A DNA stretch of 64,000 nt from Escherichia fergusonii ATCC 35469 (GTDB lineage: Bacteria > Pseudomonadota > Gammaproteobacteria > Enterobacterales > Enterobacteriaceae): the NCBI RefSeq assembly GCF_000026225.1, contig NC_011740.1, forward strand, positions 3,100,001 to 3,164,000, written 5' to 3'. The notes beneath the pieces were generated by a model, which saw only the letters and a program-made list of their open reading frames with translations, did no database searches and was not told where the DNA came from. Positions 18,196-28,701 of this stretch are shown here, one piece after another. The position numbers were made by a program, and so were the translations under genes. The first letter of the stretch is position 1. Each line of letters begins with the position of its first letter.

Positions 18196-18380
18196 ATCTT
18201 GTACATATAAATAACCAAAAAGCATATTGACGTTTTGGCAACGATCGGTCCTGAATAAGATAATTCTGCACATCTCCCTCTGTAATTCGTGACCTGGTTA
18301 ACACTCCACTCTATACCATTACGCCAAAAGGCGTTTTACTGGTAAATTAATCGGTCTGGTCACCATCAAAGGAAATGACA

Positions 18381-18545
18381 ATGGGTAAAAAATCGGCGAA
18401 AAAAAGCCAGTCAACAAAGAAAACCGCCATCAGGGAACAGACCCCGCGCAAGCCTGCGCAATTCGGTTATGACGAGATGTTAAGCGAGCTGGAAGCTATT
18501 GTCGCTTCGGCTGCTGCGCGACAGGAGCAAGAAGAAACAGCCTGA
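18381..18545 (+). CDS. Small hypothetical protein with basic N-terminus
   Basis: A 54-residue ORF, MGKKSAKKSQSTKKTAIRE..., with a lysine-rich N-terminus and an acidic helical C-terminus (YDEMLSELEAIVASAAARQEQEE). The ribosome site AAAGGAAATGACA is good. The helix loosely recalls the XseB pattern (FEKALSELEQIV), but the protein lacks the rest of XseB and I do not assign it. A hairpin with a T-tract (CGCCAAAAGGCGTTTT, ~18331-18346) lies just upstream, and a GC-rich palindrome (GGCCGGAA...TTCCGGCC) follows the stop. Confidence 0.6.
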   Translation: MGKKSAKKSQSTKKTAIREQTPRKPAQFGYDEMLSELEAIVASAAARQEQEETA

Positions 18546-18698
18546 TCAATAAGGCCGGAAATTCCCCCTATTCCGGCCTCCCCACACCCTCACATTGGTC
18601 AAAAACCAGAGACAAATCACACACCTTATAATTACCATGCTAATTATTTAGCGTAAATGCGTACAATCTCGTTGTGCGAATTTAAGGATAATTAGGGT

Positions 18699-18899
18699 AT
18701 GGAAAACAACATATTAATATCTGGTATAAGCTGCAAAGCTTGTGGGTATTTCGTGTTCGCCAGCAAAGAAGAGGCTTTTTTTGAGATCTGCCCCATCTGC
18801 AACTGGCAGAATGATGGCAAAACAGGCGATCAATACAGTAGCTGTAATCACTCAACAGTGAACGATTATAAAAAAACGGATTTTTTTCAAAAAAAATAG
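18699..18899 (+). CDS. CPCC-type cysteine-rich small protein
   Basis: A 66-residue protein with CKACGY followed by ICPICNWQND, the pattern of the Cys-rich CPCC family (Pfam Cys_rich_CPCC), which probably binds zinc. The usual CPCC at the start is CKAC here. The ribosome site AAGGATAATTAGGGT precedes ATG 18699. Members are often found near toxin/immunity loci, but their function is unknown. Followed after 35 bp by another small gene on the same strand, with which it may form a unit. Confidence 0.7.
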   Translation: MENNILISGISCKACGYFVFASKEEAFFEICPICNWQNDGKTGDQYSSCNHSTVNDYKKTDFFQKK

Positions 18900-18934
18900 A
18901 ACAATTTGTACTTAACAATGGAAATTAAAAAGTG

Positions 18935-19369
18935 ATGCGACAATACGAAAGATGCCTAAGCATTGTATTAGCAGAAGATGTCTCATTCACTGAGATGATG
19001 ACTAAGACAGGCAATGCTTTTAATATCGAAATGAGTTATAAAGACGATAAAGGACGATTCATTGCCAGAGCACAATTCCAGAATTATCATATAGAGCTTA
19101 TTGATAAAATAGATATGATTAACGAATTACTTTGCGATGTTCACTATACTCTTGATATCAGTGTTGAGCCGGAAAAATATCCTGAACAAGAATTTACACA
19201 ACAGATAATTGATATATTACACAAAAACACCATTCGCTGGTCATGTATGAAATGGATAACACTTGACCATTCAAAAAGATATACTATAAAAAATTCGAGT
19301 TGCGATTGCGACGCATGTGACCTTAAGTGTGCCGAAGCGAATTCGCATTCTATGTCAGGTGCGGGATAA
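18935..19369 (+). CDS. Hypothetical protein, possible partner of the CPCC protein
   Basis: A 144-residue soluble protein from ATG 18935 (GTG 18932 is an alternative). Mixed alpha/beta, acidic in the middle, with a cysteine cluster near the C-terminus (SSCDCDACDLKCAEA) that could bind metal. No family recognised. Low GC and codon use unlike the neighbouring core genes suggest transfer. Size and context are compatible with an orphan immunity-type protein, but nothing proves this. Confidence 0.55.
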   Translation: MRQYERCLSIVLAEDVSFTEMMTKTGNAFNIEMSYKDDKGRFIARAQFQNYHIELIDKIDMINELLCDVHYTLDISVEPEKYPEQEFTQQIIDILHKNTIRWSCMKWITLDHSKRYTIKNSSCDCDACDLKCAEANSHSMSGAG

Positions 19370-19514
19370 ACGCTTTATCTGGCTTACAACGTATCGCAAT
19401 TCAATATATTGCAGTCCAAAGTAGGCCAGATTAGCGTAGCACATCAGCTTATTTTATATTTATCCTCAGTCGCAGGATAAATAAATATTCCTGTTCTTTA
19501 TCGCAAAGATGTTT

Positions 19515-20825
19515 TTAACGTGCCTTATGCGCCATAATTTCAATTATCTGCCGGTCTGTATGTTGCATTGCATGACTGGCGAGTGCGCACAGGTTGGCAA
19601 TAGATTGCTCGACATCATGCGCCACAATCCCTTCATTACCGGTTACTGCTGTATTATCCAGGGCCATCAATACGGCTTTCCACGCTGACGATGCGCTTGT
19701 TGACACCTTCATCGCGCAACTGTTTGAAGCGCCATCACAAATCATTCCACTGACATCACCAATCATACTGCTGATTGCCATCGCAATGGTGCTAAAACGT
19801 CCATCAACCAGCCACGCCATTCCTGCGGCAGCCCCCATCGCTGCGGTCGTTGCTGCACATAACGCCGAAAGCCGTGGTAGCTGATTATGGATATAGATGG
19901 CACTCAGATGAGACAACATCAGTGCCCTGGCAAGCCGCACTTCATCAGCGCCCACATGTTCAGCCACCACCATCACTGGCAGCGTGGCGGCAATGCCCTG
20001 GTTACCAGAACCGGAATTACTCATTGCCGGAAGCGTGGCTCCCCCCATTCGCGCATCCGAAGCCGCACTGGTACGAATGACAATCGAGCTGGCGAGATCT
20101 TTCGTCATCAAACCTTTTGCACACTGTCTTTCCAGCGTTGCGCCAATATGTAAGCCCCAATTACCACTTAACCCTTCCTGAGAAAGTGCACCATTGAGTT
20201 TTGCGGCATCAAGAATAAAACGAATAGAATCAAACGGAACGGCGTTGATAAAGTCATAGATTTGCTCCAGAGAAGCGGTTGCCAGTACTTTCAGGGGCGA
20301 TTCCTGTACTTCCCCCTGCTCTACAGGGGGCTGGCTAAATATCACGCCTTTATCTGTTTCGATACTCACAATATTGCTGTGCCCGCCGACTATGGTGACA
20401 CATGCCCACGCCTCACCACGGCTAACTTTTGCGCGTGCAAAAAGGATTTCGTCACACGGTTGCTCTATTTTCACCGTCACTTTGCCCGCAGTGAGCATCT
20501 CTTTTGCTGCGCTAATATCTGCTGCCGTGGCACGTTTAAGCACTTCCAGCCCGGCGTCAGGATCGCCCCCCAGCGCGCCTAAAGCCGCCGCAACAGGTAA
20601 GCCCACCATTCCGGTGCCGGGCACCGTTACCCCCATCCCATTTTTCATCAGATTAGGCGAAACCCAGGCGTCAATACGATCCGGCTTACCAGGCAGATGG
20701 AAAGCCGCTGTCGCAGCTGCCAGCGCCAATGAAATCGGCTCTGTACAGCCTAAAGCTGGTTTAACTTCTTCCTGCACAGCGAGGATAAAACTCTGCCATA
20801 ACGGGTTTAATGATGTCTCACACAT
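19515..20825 (-). CDS. CyuA/YhaM-type L-cysteine desulfidase (UPF0597 family)
   Basis: A 436-residue protein from ATG 20825, the exact length of K-12 CyuA (YhaM). The longer upstream frame lacks a ribosome site, while AAAGGTTGTTGCT precedes this ATG. Family motifs: VKPALGCTEPISLALA, VPGTGMVGLP, MICDGASNSCAMK, with the conserved cysteines that hold a 4Fe-4S cluster. It breaks L-cysteine to pyruvate, ammonia and sulfide, and related proteins act on serine. Clearly a diverged copy. Downstream of tdcC-like but separated by a terminator, so it probably has its own promoter. Confidence 0.88.
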   Translation of the reverse strand: MCETSLNPLWQSFILAVQEEVKPALGCTEPISLALAAATAAFHLPGKPDRIDAWVSPNLMKNGMGVTVPGTGMVGLPVAAALGALGGDPDAGLEVLKRATAADISAAKEMLTAGKVTVKIEQPCDEILFARAKVSRGEAWACVTIVGGHSNIVSIETDKGVIFSQPPVEQGEVQESPLKVLATASLEQIYDFINAVPFDSIRFILDAAKLNGALSQEGLSGNWGLHIGATLERQCAKGLMTKDLASSIVIRTSAASDARMGGATLPAMSNSGSGNQGIAATLPVMVVAEHVGADEVRLARALMLSHLSAIYIHNQLPRLSALCAATTAAMGAAAGMAWLVDGRFSTIAMAISSMIGDVSGMICDGASNSCAMKVSTSASSAWKAVLMALDNTAVTGNEGIVAHDVEQSIANLCALASHAMQHTDRQIIEIMAHKAR

Positions 20826-21029
20826 AGCAACAACCTTTAAAGGAAAACGCCAGCAACGGAGAAATACGTAGCACCAAACCGCTGACGCGAATAAACACAT
20901 ATGCTTGATAAGTATGAGAAAAATGATACGCGTTTAGAGAGAGAAATACTTACTCAAAGAGTCGTATAATATCACCAGGCAAGTAATATTTTTCTCCAAT
21001 TACTTTATACAGAGAAAAATATTTCTTCA

Positions 21030-21045
21030 TTTGATGAAGATCACA
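21030..21045. promoter_or_regulatory. CRP-like site between cyuA-like and tdcC-like genes
   Basis: TTTGA-TGAAGA-TCACA matches TGTGA-N6-TCACA at nine of ten key positions. It lies ~205 bp upstream of the cyuA-like start and next to the tdcC-like terminator. A promoter for cyuA-like is expected in 20826-21045. Function inferred. Confidence 0.45.
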
Positions 21046-21047
21046 AT

Positions 21048-21077
21048 AAAAAAAATGGGCGAAGTTAACCACGCCCA
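21048..21077 (-). terminator. Rho-independent terminator of the tdcBC-like operon
   Basis: On the minus strand, TGGGCG...CGCCCA followed by eight T, ~40 bp after the tdcC-like stop codon. Confidence 0.85.
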
Positions 21078-21114
21078 GAGGATGAAAAAGAGAACCTGTT
21101 TACGTAAGTACCGT

Positions 21115-22446
21115 TCAGAACACTTTGTAGACAATATTTGAAATCGTCAGCAGACCAATAGCGGTAACAAAAACGTTATCTATTCTCCCCCGATATTTCG
21201 CCAGCGACGGAACTTTATGAATGGCATACATCGGCAGAAGACAAAGTAGCGAAGCGATTATTGGTGCTCCCATCGCTTCAATCAAATCCAGAATATTGGG
21301 ATTAACGTAGGCTACAAGCCAGGTCGACCCCATAATGAACACCATACTTAGGGTATTCAATTTACTCATCGAAATTTTACTTTTGTCGCCCTTATACGCG
21401 AACTTAATAATCAACCTATTTAGCCCTTCCAGCGTACCGAGATAATGACCAAAGAAGGATTTAAAAATAGCAACCAGAGCAATAATAGAGGCGGCATATT
21501 CCAGCGTCAGAGCAAAACTTGACTGCGAACCTGACATCGAAGAAAAGTGATTTGCCAGATAAGAAAGCACAGGAATATTTTGTGCTTTGGCCTCTGCCAT
21601 ATTTTGTGGAGAAAGAGCAAACAAGCAACTAAAGGCGAAGAACATCACTACTGCGACCATCAATATACTGGCGCGGGAGATAATTTTGGAACATTTACGT
21701 TCGGTAAAGTCGCGTCCAAACTTCTTTTCATACTCTTCACGTTTAAATACGACAAAAGAAGAGACAATCGGCGAGAAGTTAAAGGAGAACACCATAATAG
21801 AAATTCCCAGCCATACGGTTACCAGAATACCGTCATGTCCAGTAAGCGACAGTGCACTGAGATCCACCTGATCGATAACGGCGGAGTTCCAGTAGGGAAT
21901 CAATGAAAGAGAAATTAACACTAAAGAGGCAATAAACGGCCACACCAGAAAACTCATCACCTTCACCATCAGATCCCTACCAAACCAGATGATGACCGCC
22001 ATTAGCAACAATAAGAACAGCGCGACAAAACCGCGGTTAAGCGCGGGCAGATGCAGTTGGTTTTCCCAGAAGGTCATAAACGTATTGGTAATCGTGACCC
22101 CATAAATCCACAACAGCGGGCAGATAGCAAAAAAGTAGAGGAAAGTGATCACCACGCCCCCCGTCTTTCCGAAGTGTTCTTCTACCGTTTCGGTAATGTT
22201 ACCGGAAGGATTAGCACCTGAGAGGCACAAACGCGCCAGCGCCCGATGGCAATAAAAAGCAATGGGATACGCCAGTACCAACATCACTAAAATAGGGATC
22301 AAGCCGCCAAAACCTGCCCGAATAGGAAAGAACAACACACCAGCACCAATAGCTGTACCGAACAATCCCAGTGTCCAGGTAGTATCTGACTTACGCCAGT
22401 AAGAATGTTGTGCCTTGCCAGAGACTATGTTATCAGTCGAACTCAT
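21115..22446 (-). CDS. TdcC-type threonine/serine:proton symporter
   Basis: A 443-residue polytopic membrane protein of the TdcC/SdaC family, about 11 hydrophobic segments. Nearly colinear with K-12 TdcC (SDTTWTLGLFGTAIGAGVLFFPIRAG, NPSGNITETVEEHFGKTGG, EAMGAPIIASLLCLLPMYAI), with scattered changes. Imports L-threonine and L-serine. It follows the tdcB-like gene by 21 bp. In K-12, tdcC lies inside tdcABCDEFG; here there is no tdcA or tdcD-G nearby, so this is a second or relocated copy. Confidence 0.92.
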   Translation of the reverse strand: MSSTDNIVSGKAQHSYWRKSDTTWTLGLFGTAIGAGVLFFPIRAGFGGLIPILVMLVLAYPIAFYCHRALARLCLSGANPSGNITETVEEHFGKTGGVVITFLYFFAICPLLWIYGVTITNTFMTFWENQLHLPALNRGFVALFLLLLMAVIIWFGRDLMVKVMSFLVWPFIASLVLISLSLIPYWNSAVIDQVDLSALSLTGHDGILVTVWLGISIMVFSFNFSPIVSSFVVFKREEYEKKFGRDFTERKCSKIISRASILMVAVVMFFAFSCLFALSPQNMAEAKAQNIPVLSYLANHFSSMSGSQSSFALTLEYAASIIALVAIFKSFFGHYLGTLEGLNRLIIKFAYKGDKSKISMSKLNTLSMVFIMGSTWLVAYVNPNILDLIEAMGAPIIASLLCLLPMYAIHKVPSLAKYRGRIDNVFVTAIGLLTISNIVYKVF

Positions 22447-22467
22447 ATCCTGATCCTTACAAAAAAA

Positions 22468-23457
22468 TTAAGCGTCAACAAAATCGATTATTTGAGAAAT
22501 GCGGGAAAGATCGATATTGCCACCAGAAATGATGCTGACGGTTTTTCTGTTCTGGATATCACTATCGAGTTTACCGCTTAATAATGCCGCACAGGCTAAT
22601 GCTCCAGCACCTTCGGTGACAACTTTATTACGCTGAATTAAGGCAATAATACTGTTACGGATCTCATCCTCACTCACCAGGACAATATTATCGACAAGTT
22701 GGCGAACAATTTCATAGGTTATTTGACCTGGGCGAGAAACATCACAACCGTCCGCCAGGGTGCTGCCTGTTCGGTGAGTGGTTATATTTCCGGCAAAAAA
22801 TGACGCCGCCATGCCGTGAACATTTTGAGCTTGCACGCCAATGACTTTAATCGTCGGGTTAATTGATTTAATCGCAAGGGCGATGCCGGAAATTAACCCA
22901 CCACCACCGATAGGTACAATAATATTATCTACATCATAGAGATCTTCTAAAATCTCCAGACCAATTGTTCCCTGACCTGCAATCACTTTCGGATCATCAT
23001 AAGGAGGAATAAATATACGGCCCTCCATTTCAACAATTTCACTAACTTTGGCAATGGTTTCATTGAAGTTATCGCCATGCAGGATAACCTGTGCAGAATA
23101 ATCCCTGGTAGCTGCCACCTTTGACTTTGGTGCTGCTTTTGGCATCACGACTTTGCTATCAATACCTAACATTGCACATGAGAGAGAGACGCCCTGTGCA
23201 TGATTCCCGGCAGAGCAGGCGACAACGCCTTTACTTTTTTCTGCATCCGTGAGCGAACAAAGTTTATTGAATGCGCCACGAATTTTAAACGACCCTGTGC
23301 GTTGCATATTTTCAAACTTAAGAAAAATATCTCCCTTGCAACATTCACTAAAATAGTTAGAGCGAGGCATCCCGGTTTTATAAACTCGCCCTGCCAGACG
23401 GTGCTTTGCCTCAATAATGTCTTTAATCGTCACCGGAAGATCATATGTTATATGCAT
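22468..23457 (-). CDS. TdcB-type catabolic threonine/serine ammonia-lyase
   Basis: A 329-residue fold type II PLP enzyme, the same length as K-12 TdcB. The PLP lysine is K58 in GSFKIRGAFNK; the phosphate-binding loop is VPIGGGGLISGIA. Deaminates L-threonine to 2-oxobutyrate and L-serine to pyruvate. The substitution AP for GAPKS (PKAAPKSKVAA) and others show divergence from K-12. First gene of the operon with the TdcC-like carrier. A CRP-like site lies ~80 bp upstream; no Shine-Dalgarno is obvious. Confidence 0.93.
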   Translation of the reverse strand: MHITYDLPVTIKDIIEAKHRLAGRVYKTGMPRSNYFSECCKGDIFLKFENMQRTGSFKIRGAFNKLCSLTDAEKSKGVVACSAGNHAQGVSLSCAMLGIDSKVVMPKAAPKSKVAATRDYSAQVILHGDNFNETIAKVSEIVEMEGRIFIPPYDDPKVIAGQGTIGLEILEDLYDVDNIIVPIGGGGLISGIALAIKSINPTIKVIGVQAQNVHGMAASFFAGNITTHRTGSTLADGCDVSRPGQITYEIVRQLVDNIVLVSEDEIRNSIIALIQRNKVVTEGAGALACAALLSGKLDSDIQNRKTVSIISGGNIDLSRISQIIDFVDA

Positions 23458-23532
23458 TTAAAATAGACTCACACTACCGAATTCATGACATCAATAATGC
23501 TGAGAATTGTAAAAAATAAGAAAATTGTGTTA

Positions 23533-23548
23533 TGTGCGCCAACTCACA
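23533..23548. promoter_or_regulatory. CRP-like site upstream of the tdcBC-like operon
   Basis: TGTGC-GCCAAC-TCACA matches the CRP consensus at nine of ten core positions. Its position, 76 bp before the tdcB-like start, fits class II activation. K-12 tdc is CRP dependent, so this agrees with the family. Confidence 0.65.
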
Positions 23549-23900
23549 AATTATCTTTTATATTTATCCATAAGAATATCAGACGTTAATCAGTACAACC
23601 CTACTCCATCTCTGGAATAAAAATCATAAATTTTAAAGACTATTTGATATTGAATACCAGGTCATATCAAGCATGGTTAACTGATAATGCCAAAGCATTA
23701 AAATTATTTAAATATCATTCTTTTTAAAAAAGATGAATTATCTTAGACTTTAAAGAATTTAGGCTTATAAATATCTTTTTAATTTAATGTGCTTTTCACC
23801 TTCACACTTTGATTCCGTAACAGCCTATTCCTCCTGATAATAAGAAAATGGCATACACACTCCCACTGCTTCATTGAAATTCCATCAGAATTATTCATCA

Positions 23901-24023
23901 CTACAGGCGTATAGCCACCTGAGTGCAAAAAACGTAACAGGCCGTGGTGACTAACGGATGCGGCACCACGCGATAAGAGATATTCAGTTCCCGCTGACGT
24001 TGAAACAGGTATTTTTCATTCAC
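23901..24023 (-). pseudogene. Possible frameshifted gene remnant between tdcB-like and yjiM
   Basis: On the minus strand a GTG (plus 24021-24023) after AGGAGCAAACCAG opens a 40-codon frame (NEKYLFQRQRELNISYRVV...) that stops at 23901. The +1 frame after a T6 run continues openly (LLRFLHSGGYTPVVMNNSDG). This looks like the start of a broken gene. The family is not recognised. The rest of 23560-24170 is AT-rich with no other feature seen. Confidence 0.35.
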
Positions 24024-24174
24024 CTGGTTTGCTCCTGATTAGTTTTAGGAATTTCAGCATTGTTAAGATTCAGGCGGTAACCGCCATTTACGTCAGATCA
24101 AATAAACCATATAAAACTCATGGTTATAATGTGAACTCATTTCATCATCTCCCGTGGTACGGGGAAGGAAAATC

Positions 24175-25326
24175 ATGTCACTTATTACCGATCTACCCGC
24201 CATTTTTAATCAGTTCTCTGAAGCTCGCCAGAAAGGTTTTCTCACCGTTATGGAGCTTAAAGAACGGGGAATCCCCCTCGTAGGAACATACTGCACCTTT
24301 ATGCCTCAGGAGATCCCGATGGCTGCCGGGGCGGTTGTGGTCTCATTGTGTTCCACCTCTGACGAAACTATCGAAGAAGCAGAAAAAGATTTACCACGTA
24401 ATCTCTGCCCACTTATCAAAAGCAGTTACGGGTTTGGCAAAACCGATAAATGCCCCTATTTCTATTTTTCTGACCTGGTAGTAGGTGAAACAACCTGTGA
24501 TGGAAAAAAGAAAATGTATGAATACATGGCGGAATTTAAGCCCGTCCATGTAATGCAACTGCCGAACAGTGTGCAGGATCAAGCCTCCCGCGCGCTGTGG
24601 AAAGCTGAAATGCGGCGTTTGCAGGAAGTCATAGAAACGCGTTTTGGTAAGACGATCAGCGAAGAGGCTCTGCGGGAAGCGATAGCACTTAAAAACCGCG
24701 AACGCCGGGCACTGGCAGACTTTTATCATCTTGGTCAATTAAATCCGCCTGCACTCAGCGGCAGCGACATCCTGAAAGTGGTGTACGGTGCCACTTTCCG
24801 TTTCGATAAAGAAGTGCTGATCAGTGAGCTTGAGGCGATGACAGCTCGTATTCGCCAACAATGGGAATCTGGCGAACGGCTGGATCCTCGTCCCCGTATT
24901 TTGATCACCGGCTGCCCGATTGGCGGTGCGGCAGAAAAAGTTGTACGGGCGATAGAAGAGAATGGCGGTTGGGTGGTCGGTTATGAAAACTGTACCGGGG
25001 CGAAAGCTACCGAACAGTGTGTCGCTGAAACAGGCGATGTTTATGATGCATTGACCGATAAATATCTGGCAATTGGTTGTTCCTGTATTTCACCTAATGA
25101 ACAACGGCTTAAACTTCTTAGTCAAATGGTAGAAGAGTACCAGGTCGATGGCGTGGTGGATGTCATTTTGCAGGCATGTCATACCTATGCGGTGGAATCG
25201 CTGGCTATTAAGCACCACGTTCGCCAGCAGCACAACATTCCTTATATCGCCATTGAAACGGACTACTCCACTGCGGATATCGGGCAACTGAGCACACGTG
25301 TGGCTGCGTTTATTGAAATGTTGTAA
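24175..25326 (+). CDS. yjiM: YjiM, 2-hydroxyacyl-CoA dehydratase-family subunit
   Basis: A 383-residue protein of the HgdB/FldB-type family. Conserved cysteine-containing segments TYCTFMPQEIPMAAGA, RNLCPLIKSSYGF, GCPIGGAAEKVVRAIEENGG and the C-terminal QACHTYAVES are seen. These enzymes use a 4Fe-4S cluster reduced by an ATP-dependent activase. ATG 24175 follows AAGGAAAATC. It is followed by its activase yjiL after 9 bp. YjiM's substrate is unknown; only one dehydratase subunit is encoded here. Confidence 0.9.
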   Translation: MSLITDLPAIFNQFSEARQKGFLTVMELKERGIPLVGTYCTFMPQEIPMAAGAVVVSLCSTSDETIEEAEKDLPRNLCPLIKSSYGFGKTDKCPYFYFSDLVVGETTCDGKKKMYEYMAEFKPVHVMQLPNSVQDQASRALWKAEMRRLQEVIETRFGKTISEEALREAIALKNRERRALADFYHLGQLNPPALSGSDILKVVYGATFRFDKEVLISELEAMTARIRQQWESGERLDPRPRILITGCPIGGAAEKVVRAIEENGGWVVGYENCTGAKATEQCVAETGDVYDALTDKYLAIGCSCISPNEQRLKLLSQMVEEYQVDGVVDVILQACHTYAVESLAIKHHVRQQHNIPYIAIETDYSTADIGQLSTRVAAFIEML

Positions 25327-25335
25327 GAGGTGGTT

Positions 25336-26103
25336 GTGACGTATTCAATAGGGATTGATTCTGGTTCCACCGCCACCAAGGGGATCTTACTGGCAGACGG
25401 CGTGATTATGCGCCGTTTTCTCTGCCCGACACCGTTTCGCCCGGCCGCTGCGATTATTGAAGCATGGGATACACTGCGTGCCGGGCTGGCGAGCACACCT
25501 TTTCTGACACTGACAGGTTATGGGCGGCAATTAGTTGATTTTGCAGATAAACAAGTGACAGAAATCTCTTGTCACGGACTGGGGGCGCGTTTTCTTGCAC
25601 CAAAGACGCGTGCAGTGATAGACATTGGCGGGCAGGACAGCAAAGTTATCCAACTGGATGACGAAGGCAACCTGAGCGACTTCCTGATGAACGACAAATG
25701 TGCGGCAGGCACCGGGCGTTTTTTGGAAGTCATTTCTCGGACACTGGGCACCAGCGTCGAGCAACTCGACAGCATCACCAAAGACGTACAACCGCACGCG
25801 ATCAGTAGCATGTGTACGGTATTTGCTGAATCTGAAGTGATCAGTTTACGTTCGGCTGGCGTGGCCCCCGAAAACATTCTCGCAGGCGTGATCAATGCAA
25901 TGGCGCGCCGCAGTGCAAATTTTATTGGTCGTCTTTCGTGTGAAGCGCCGTTGCTGTTCACTGGTGGTGTCAGCCATTGCCACACCTTTGCCCACATGCT
26001 GGAAAGTCACCTGGCAATGCCTGTGCATACGCATCCCGACGCACAATTTGCGGGTGCAATCGGTGCAGCCCTGGTAGGTCAACGGCAGAGAACACGCCGA
26101 TGA
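25336..26103 (+). CDS. yjiL: YjiL, ATP-dependent activator of the dehydratase
   Basis: A 255-residue BadF/BadG/HgdC-type ASKHA ATPase. ATP motif GIDSGSTATKG at the N-terminus, a second phosphate motif DIGGQDSKV, and the two cysteine segments DKCAAGTGRFLE and SSMCTVFAESEV that bridge a 4Fe-4S cluster in the HgdC dimer. GTG 25336 is preceded by AGAGG at good spacing; GTG 25330 is too close. It transfers electrons to YjiM with ATP hydrolysis (family knowledge). Confidence 0.9.
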   Translation: MTYSIGIDSGSTATKGILLADGVIMRRFLCPTPFRPAAAIIEAWDTLRAGLASTPFLTLTGYGRQLVDFADKQVTEISCHGLGARFLAPKTRAVIDIGGQDSKVIQLDDEGNLSDFLMNDKCAAGTGRFLEVISRTLGTSVEQLDSITKDVQPHAISSMCTVFAESEVISLRSAGVAPENILAGVINAMARRSANFIGRLSCEAPLLFTGGVSHCHTFAHMLESHLAMPVHTHPDAQFAGAIGAALVGQRQRTRR

Positions 26104-26354
26104 GAGAGTGTTTGTTTCTGTTTCATTCAACACCAGGGGTGATTAAAACCCGCAAAGCATTACAGGCTGCGGGAGTCCCTTTTCGTGTTGCCGATATTCC
26201 CCGTGATTTGCGTGGCGGTTGCGGGCTGTGTATCTGGTTGAGCTGTAATCCAGGGGAAGAACTGCAATGGGTAATACCCGGTTTTACCGAATCCATCTAC
26301 TGCCAACAGGATGATAGCTGGCACTGTATTGCCTCGTGGCCTGCCACGACCTGA
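26100..26354 (+). CDS. DUF3343 (Se/S carrier-like) small protein
   Basis: An 84-residue protein whose start overlaps the yjiL stop (ATGA), so it is translationally coupled. It has the DUF3343 plan: an N-terminal LFLFHSTPGVIKTRKALQAAGVPFR segment and a glycine/cysteine motif GGCGLCIWLSC. Pfam describes this family as putative Se/S carrier-like. Coupling to a radical-type dehydratase and its activase suggests a maturation or sulfur/selenium role, which is inference. Ends before a strong terminator. Confidence 0.75.
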   Translation: MRECLFLFHSTPGVIKTRKALQAAGVPFRVADIPRDLRGGCGLCIWLSCNPGEELQWVIPGFTESIYCQQDDSWHCIASWPATT

Positions 26355-26367
26355 GTATTATTCTTCT

Positions 26368-26395
26368 GCGTGCTGTACATTCAGCACGCTTTTTT
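26368..26395 (+). terminator. Rho-independent terminator after the yjiML-DUF3343 operon
   Basis: GCGTGCTG...CAGCACGC stem followed by six T, 14 bp after the stop codon. Confidence 0.92.
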
Positions 26396-26455
26396 GAATC
26401 CCATCACAAACCCTACATTCCCCTTTTCCCTTTTCTATGCTGACGGCTAAATTAG

Positions 26456-26472
26456 AACTCATCCGACCACAT
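26456..26472 (+). promoter_or_regulatory. Candidate FadR site upstream of fadH
   Basis: AACTCATCCGACCACAT shares the central TCCGAC and flanks with the FadR consensus AGCTGGTCCGACNTGTT. It lies ~30-45 bp before the fadH start, where FadR repression is known for this gene. Confidence 0.45.
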
Positions 26473-26474
26473 AA

Positions 26475-28520
<2,046 letters not shown>

Positions 28521-28542
28521 TCTCTCCAGCTTTTAAGCAAAA

Positions 28543-28613
28543 CCGGATGAAGCACTCATCCGGCGAGACTACTGACAAACTTAAGATTGCCTGATGCGCT
28601 ACGCTTATCCGAC
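28543..28613. repeat. BIME (REP pair) after fadH
   Basis: A perfect hairpin CCGGATGA...TCATCCGG is followed by a second REP unit GCCTGATGCGCTACGCTTATCCGACC. Between the convergent fadH and tsr ends. Confidence 0.75.
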
Positions 28614-28701
28614 CTGATTTTCATACAAGATATTGAATTTACATAATTTTCAAGGCCAAAAAGCGTACTTTGTTACCAATCTTAGCGAATGTATTCCTTA
28701 C

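Noticed and set aside
24029..24283. 84-residue ORF overlapping yjiM start
   Set aside because: Overlaps yjiM out of frame with no recognisable domain; the yjiM start has the ribosome site.
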